Assembly: GCA_965112735.1 (NCBI GenBank) | Contig: OZ218953.1 | Span: 3,658,001 to 3,722,000 of the forward strand | Length of the DNA: 64,000 nucleotides | Source: Phaeosaccion multiseriatum | Taxonomy: Eukaryota > Ochrophyta, other classes | Direction of reading: 5' to 3' | Shown: positions 60,067-64,000 of the stretch, piece by piece | Layout: each line of letters begins with the position of its first letter | Numbering within the stretch: the first letter of the stretch is position 1 | Made by a program: the position numbers and the translations under genes | The notes under the pieces: generated by a model | What the model was told of the DNA's origin: nothing | What the model saw: the letters and a program-made list of their open reading frames with translations, nothing else | Database searches by the model: none

Positions 60067-61088
60067 GGTAGAGACGCTGGAAGTGTAGTAGTAGTAGGAG
60101 GAGAAAGGAGGAAAAAGGGTTCGTTTTTGTTGACATAATTACGCGTTCTGCAATCCTCTGTCTGGCCTTGTGAACAAGGCCTCGGTGCCGCTCTTTGGCT
60201 GTGATTCTCTGAAGCTCGCTAACACTGGCATTGGCGGTCCTCCGGGCTCGGCCTGCTCTGTTGAGCAAGAGAAGAGGTGTGCCCAGCCAGAGCACCCGGG
60301 TGCTCGACCTGCTGGAGACTGGTCACGAGCATCAGCGGTAGAGGGTACGATACACCTGCATCCTCAGGTCTCCGTCGTGTCATGTACACCTCCGCTGCTT
60401 GCTTTTGCTCCATTGCGGGTGGTTGGTCACCGCCCCTCTCCCTGCTCTCCCCGGTTGCTGCCGTTGCTGGCTACAACCACCCGCATCTCGCCAAGCTCTA
60501 ATACCCCACCAGTCTGCCGGTGGGAACGCTGCTCCTCTTGCAGGCATTCGCTCTTAACCCCCATCGCCTCTCCTGCGGCTGCTCTGGCTCGGCACCTTGT
60601 CGATCGATGCTCGTGTCATGCTACAGCCTCTGAGGGAGAAAACACATGCGCACATGCGGTGAGCCTCCTCTCCATCTGCTGCCTTCGACGGCAGGCCGGG
60701 AAGAGGCCGGGGAGGCGGGCAAGAGGCAGACAGGATATCTTCCCTCCCTCCCCGACTCGAATTGGGGCTTGCACGGAAGGCGCTGCTCCATCTGAATGAT
60801 GAGCGTTTCAAGTGAAGACACCACTGTGCCGCTGAGCAAGGGGTGGGGTTCATTCACGCCTGAATGCGTGTGTTGGTTCCCGCAGGGGCTTCAATCTCTT
60901 TGCTTAGATGTTGTCGTACGACGGCAGCTGGGAGAAGTCGTATCCGGGCCATCTGAGCGTCGTGGGGGCAAAGATTGGAGCAGACCAACAACACACGTCA
61001 CGGAACAACAAGAAGCGGTAGGGAAATGAGTTAAGTCAAGGAGGCAAGTAGCGCCCTCCCTACTTAAGGGAATTGCTTGGATGTGCTC
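60067..61088. other. Intergenic spacer upstream of the PLAC8-like gene
   Basis: About 1 kb with no supported gene. It should include the promoter of the PLAC8-like gene and the 3' end of the TMEM230-like transcript. A perfect 16-bp palindrome, GAGCACCCGGGTGCTC, lies at 60290-60305. A 209-codon plus-strand frame from 60170 has no recognisable domain. Confidence 0.5.
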
Positions 61089-61822
61089 TCACCGCTGATA
61101 GGCTCCATAGAGCTGAACGGACGCATAGGCCCCAGGGCAAAGGACGATGAGACCGAGGATAAGGAAAGGCATAGCGCCGGGCAGCCCCTTGCTCCACAGC
61201 ACCACGCTGCCGATGAGCAGCAGCACGCCCAGCGAAAACAGGCCCTATCGAGTCGAGTCGAATAGAGAGAGGGGGAGGGAGCAAGCGGCGCGACAACAGT
61301 CACTAAGGCCGCCTGAGCACGTAGGCTGGCGCGCGACCCGCCTCGCAGGGCCGCAGCAACCTTCCTCCAACCCCTTCGTCCTGCTGTTCGCGTCCAACTC
61401 TTCACCCTAAAGCCCCTCCCCACTCACCCCTGCGGCCAAGGCCGTCTTTATAGGCAGCGCCCGGTTGGATCCCCTGCCCAACGTTGAAGGCCGCCGCCCA
61501 AGCCGAATGGGCAGCTCATGCATGTCCATGTCCAGGGCATGAACGCTCGCCCCCCCCGGCTGCGGCTGTCTCGCGTGGCTGGGCATTTGAATCTCCAAGT
61601 TTCCCACGCGGAGCTGGTCGCTGGCCGAGCCCGTGAACCTGTGGAGGTCAAGAGAAGAAAAGCAGTGGGAGAGTCAAGGAAGGTAGAGAGGAAGGGTGGG
61701 AGAAAGAGGAAGGCGCAATCATTCGTTGGAGATTAAAACCAGCACAGCAAAACTCACTCGTCTTCATCGCCGCCACCCGGGTGGTGGTAGGGGGGTAGGG
61801 GAGAGCGAGATCTCTGGCTCAT
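61089..61822 (-). CDS. TMEM230-like small membrane protein
   Basis: Three exons (61822-61758, 61638-61428, 61244-61089) join in frame to about 143 residues. The N-terminal half is hydrophilic (MSQRSRSPLPPYHHPGGGDE, then LEIQMPSHARQPQPGG). The C-terminal half has two membrane segments: ALAAGGLFSLGVLLLIGSVV and, after WSKGLPGA, MPFLILGLIVLCPGAYAS, ending QLYGAYQR. The LGxxxxxPGxY motif and the two-helix hairpin at the C-terminus are those of the TMEM230/TMEM134 family, whose human members (about 120 residues) act on secretory or synaptic vesicles. Vesicle location here is inferred from the family. The three junctions are consistent in phase. Confidence 0.85.
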
Positions 61823-62335
61823 CGTGCCGCTTCGTCGCTCTCAATCGCGGCGCAGCCTCTCTATCAAGTCTCCCAACGAAGGGGGGGGGGAGGAAAGGCA
61901 AAGATCCACAGGGAGTGGGACAGGGGGGGCGATCAGCTCCACAAGATATCCACACAGGTAAAGCACGGGAGAGAGAGAGAGAGAGAGCGACGACGTCTAA
62001 GGCTTTGGATATCCTTTGACAATAAACAACAAGCAAGATCACCGCGACAAGAAGGGTCGTCCAAACGAGCTGAAACTGAAACTGAGATTTCCCTTTTTTT
62101 TTTTGCCAAGGTGTGTTTGGTGTTCTTACACCCTTGTGTTTTGCTTTCGCTCTTTGATTACCTCTCTACCCGAGCCGGGAGGCTAGTCTTGTCCGGATGA
62201 TTCTCTTCGGCATGGAATGGGGGCATCGCTCTGGGGGCGACACGTTTTAGCGCCTGTTGCGTGGGCCCTCTTGGTCCTTCACCCTTCTGTTGCCTTCCGC
62301 TGCAGCAGCAGCGAAGTGTGTGACACATAGGGAGC
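61823..62335. promoter_or_regulatory. Divergent intergenic region, TMEM230-like / kinase genes
   Basis: 513 bp between two divergent start codons. It includes a GA run (61970-61988), an AT-richer patch with a poly-T stretch (about 62090-62104) and a GC-rich leader before the kinase ATG. No specific promoter element is recognised. Confidence 0.45.
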
Positions 62336-64000
62336 ATGGGAGCGTGCTGCTCCGACTGCTTGGGTAACGATGGAAGCGATGACGGCAGCGAAGACGGGGA
62401 GCGCTCGCTCATCCATGGCAGGAGGAAACAGACTCGAGCACGGAACGAGTCAGCAGAAGAGACAGGAGGTGTATCCATCTGGGGAGGCAATCGGGGCAGA
62501 ATCTTCTCGCGCAGCAGCGACGACCTCTTGTCGGGCAGCAATACCCTGCGGAGCGCGAGGGGGGGGGCACAAGCTGGCAATGGCGGCTCTGATTCCGACC
62601 TATTTAGAATAAATATACTGAATGGTAGAATGGAGCGGAATAGAGGTGGGGTTAGCAAAGGGTATGGTGCAGTAGGCGCGGCTTCTGGAGGTGTTAGTAA
62701 ACCTCTCTCGAATGGCACGGCACAGAGGGCAGGAGCCGAGGGAGGGAAGCAGCAGCAGCAGCCGGCAGCAGCGATAATGGGGGGGGCAGCAGGGCAGCAG
62801 CAGCAGCGGTCGGCCTTGCCGCAGAACTCTCAGAGGGGGGGCTGGCCGGCTAGGCAACAGCCGCAGCAGCATGTACAGGTGCGTCCGCTTCTGTTGGTAC
62901 TTGCTGCTGCTTGCTTGAGGGCGTTTCGCTCTGTGTGTGTGTGTGTGTGTGCGTATGAAGGGGCGAGTGAGGCGAAATGTGTATAGTCTGCAAAGAAGCA
63001 AGACTAGTTGCAAGGCTGCCAGCGTTTGATGGCTCGAATGGCGCCTTCCCCTTCCCCTGGAGCATTGAGTCCTGACCCCCCGGCCCGCTCCTTGCCTCTG
63101 TCCCAGCAGCCACCGCCGCTTCAGCTCAACTCGGTGCAGGCACAGATTATGAGGCAGCAGCAGCGGCAGAAAGAGGGGGGTGCAGTAACCATGGGGGATC
63201 GCGGCGGTAGAGGGTATCGCGGCTACAATGCTGCGGCTCAGCAGGTGAGTTTGAGTGTCAGCTTCACTTAAATAGACCTTACGTAATTCACAAAGCGTCG
63301 CTCTGCTGCCTTTTGTCATGACCACAGGGGGTTAGGGGGGGTATGGCGGCAGCAGGAGGAGCGTATGGAAGAGGGGGAGCAACAGGAGCAGGCGCGTGGG
63401 GTGCGGCGGGGGGAAGAGGGAGGGGGGGGAGGGGGGGGGCAGCGGCTTCGGCTGGCGGGATACAAGCGGGGAGGGGGGGCGGCGGGGGGTTCAGGGCACA
63501 ACAACAGCAGCAGCTGGCGATGCAGCAACAACAGGCAGGACGGGTGGCGATGTCAAGACCAGCGGCGCCTGAAGAGCAGGTAAGGTCTGAGAGTGGCTCT
63601 CCTGTATACCCACTCCCCCTCCTCTCACTCTGCTGCGCGCCGATGTTGGTCGGTCGGGCCAGTCGGGCCAGTCAGTCAGTCCCGTCAGTCAATCAGTCAG
63701 CCAGTCAGTCAGTCAGTCAGTCAGTCAGTCAGTCAGTCAGTCAGAAAAAAGCAGACGGCTTGCTTCGCTTCGGCTGTGGTATAATCCCCTTCGCCTTGCT
63801 CTGCTTAGGGCGTAGACCTTGGGGCGGTGTGTGTACGTGTGTGTGTGTGTGTGTCCCTCCTACCTTCCCACACTCACACTCACTCTCTCCCCTCTCATAC
63901 CTTCGTGGCCTGGCGCAGGATGGCGTGTCCCAGAAGTACGAGATTAGAGAAGTGCTCGGGGTGGGAAGCAGCTCCTCGTGCTACCGCTGCATCAAGAGGT
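62336..64000 (+). CDS. Protein kinase, 5' part, with N-terminal acylation signal (truncated by window)
   Basis: Exons 62336-62878, 63107-63244, 63328-63579 and 63919 to the window end join in frame. The protein starts MGACCSDC, a strong N-myristoylation context (Gly-2) with adjacent cysteines for palmitoylation, so membrane attachment is likely. A disordered region of about 310 residues follows, rich in Gln, Gly, Ala and Arg. The last visible exon opens a eukaryotic protein kinase domain: KYEIREVLGVGSSSSCYRCI, where GVGSSSS is the glycine-rich ATP loop. The catalytic motifs lie outside the window, so kinase group and activity cannot be judged. The Lys-Tyr-Glu-Ile start and Cys-Tyr-Arg-Cys after the loop resemble calcium/calmodulin-dependent or AGC-type kinases, but that is weak. 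Confidence 0.8.
63660..63745 (+). repeat. CAGT microsatellite in kinase intron 3
   Basis: (CAGT)n with a few variants inside the intron 63580-63918. Confidence 0.9.

Noticed and set aside
60170-60799. A 209-codon plus-strand open frame
   Set aside because: No recognisable domain or regular hydrophobic pattern; it overlaps probable promoter sequence of the PLAC8-like gene.

Overview
The window is nuclear DNA of a GC-rich eukaryote. Nearly every gene is split by GT-AG introns whose reading frames join exactly once spliced, and simple-sequence repeats are dense in introns and spacers. The TraB-domain gene encodes a signal peptide ending in an Ala-Val-Ala/Phe site, like the Ala-X-Ala-Phe site that routes proteins into complex plastids, followed by a twin-arginine lumen-type signal. 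That points to a photosynthetic stramenopile (ochrophyte alga; a eustigmatophyte-like alga is plausible but not proven). No rRNA, tRNA, transposon or CRISPR array was recognised.

Layout: 253-3056 (+) EF-hand/E2-like fusion with no catalytic cysteine; 4263-9903 (-) tail-anchored golgin-type coiled-coil protein; 11327-20754 (-) cytosolic leucyl-tRNA synthetase in 24 exons; 21191-23302 (+) TraB-domain protein with plastid/lumen-type signals; 23510-25547 (-) D-2-hydroxyacid dehydrogenase; 25704-33920 (+) secreted RTX-repeat protein built from three tandemly duplicated exon cassettes (23 exons); 34986-40084 (-) ALG9-type mannosyltransferase; 40435-56476 (+) giant 17-exon gene for a protein of about 3,815 residues with an N-terminal SAM-like region, armadillo-type repeats, a coiled coil, four EH domains and a second long armadillo array; 56650-58401 (-) unrecognised single-pass membrane protein; 58778-60066 (-) PLAC8-like cysteine-rich protein; 61089-61822 (-) TMEM230-like membrane protein; 62336-64000 (+) start of a probably acylated protein kinase, cut by the window edge.

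There is no operon-like logic. Four pairs of genes are divergent and may share promoters (spacers at 20755-21190, 25548-25703, 40085-40434 and 61823-62335). Several products belong to the endomembrane and secretory system (golgin, ALG9, EH-domain giant, TMEM230-like, secreted RTX protein), but nothing shows they act together.

The two most unusual loci are the EH/armadillo giant, a domain combination I do not recognise from described EH proteins, and the RTX gene, where most repeat exons are 54 nt and encode exactly two nonapeptides. Exon coordinates come from reading splice sites and checking phase by eye. No transcript or database evidence was available.
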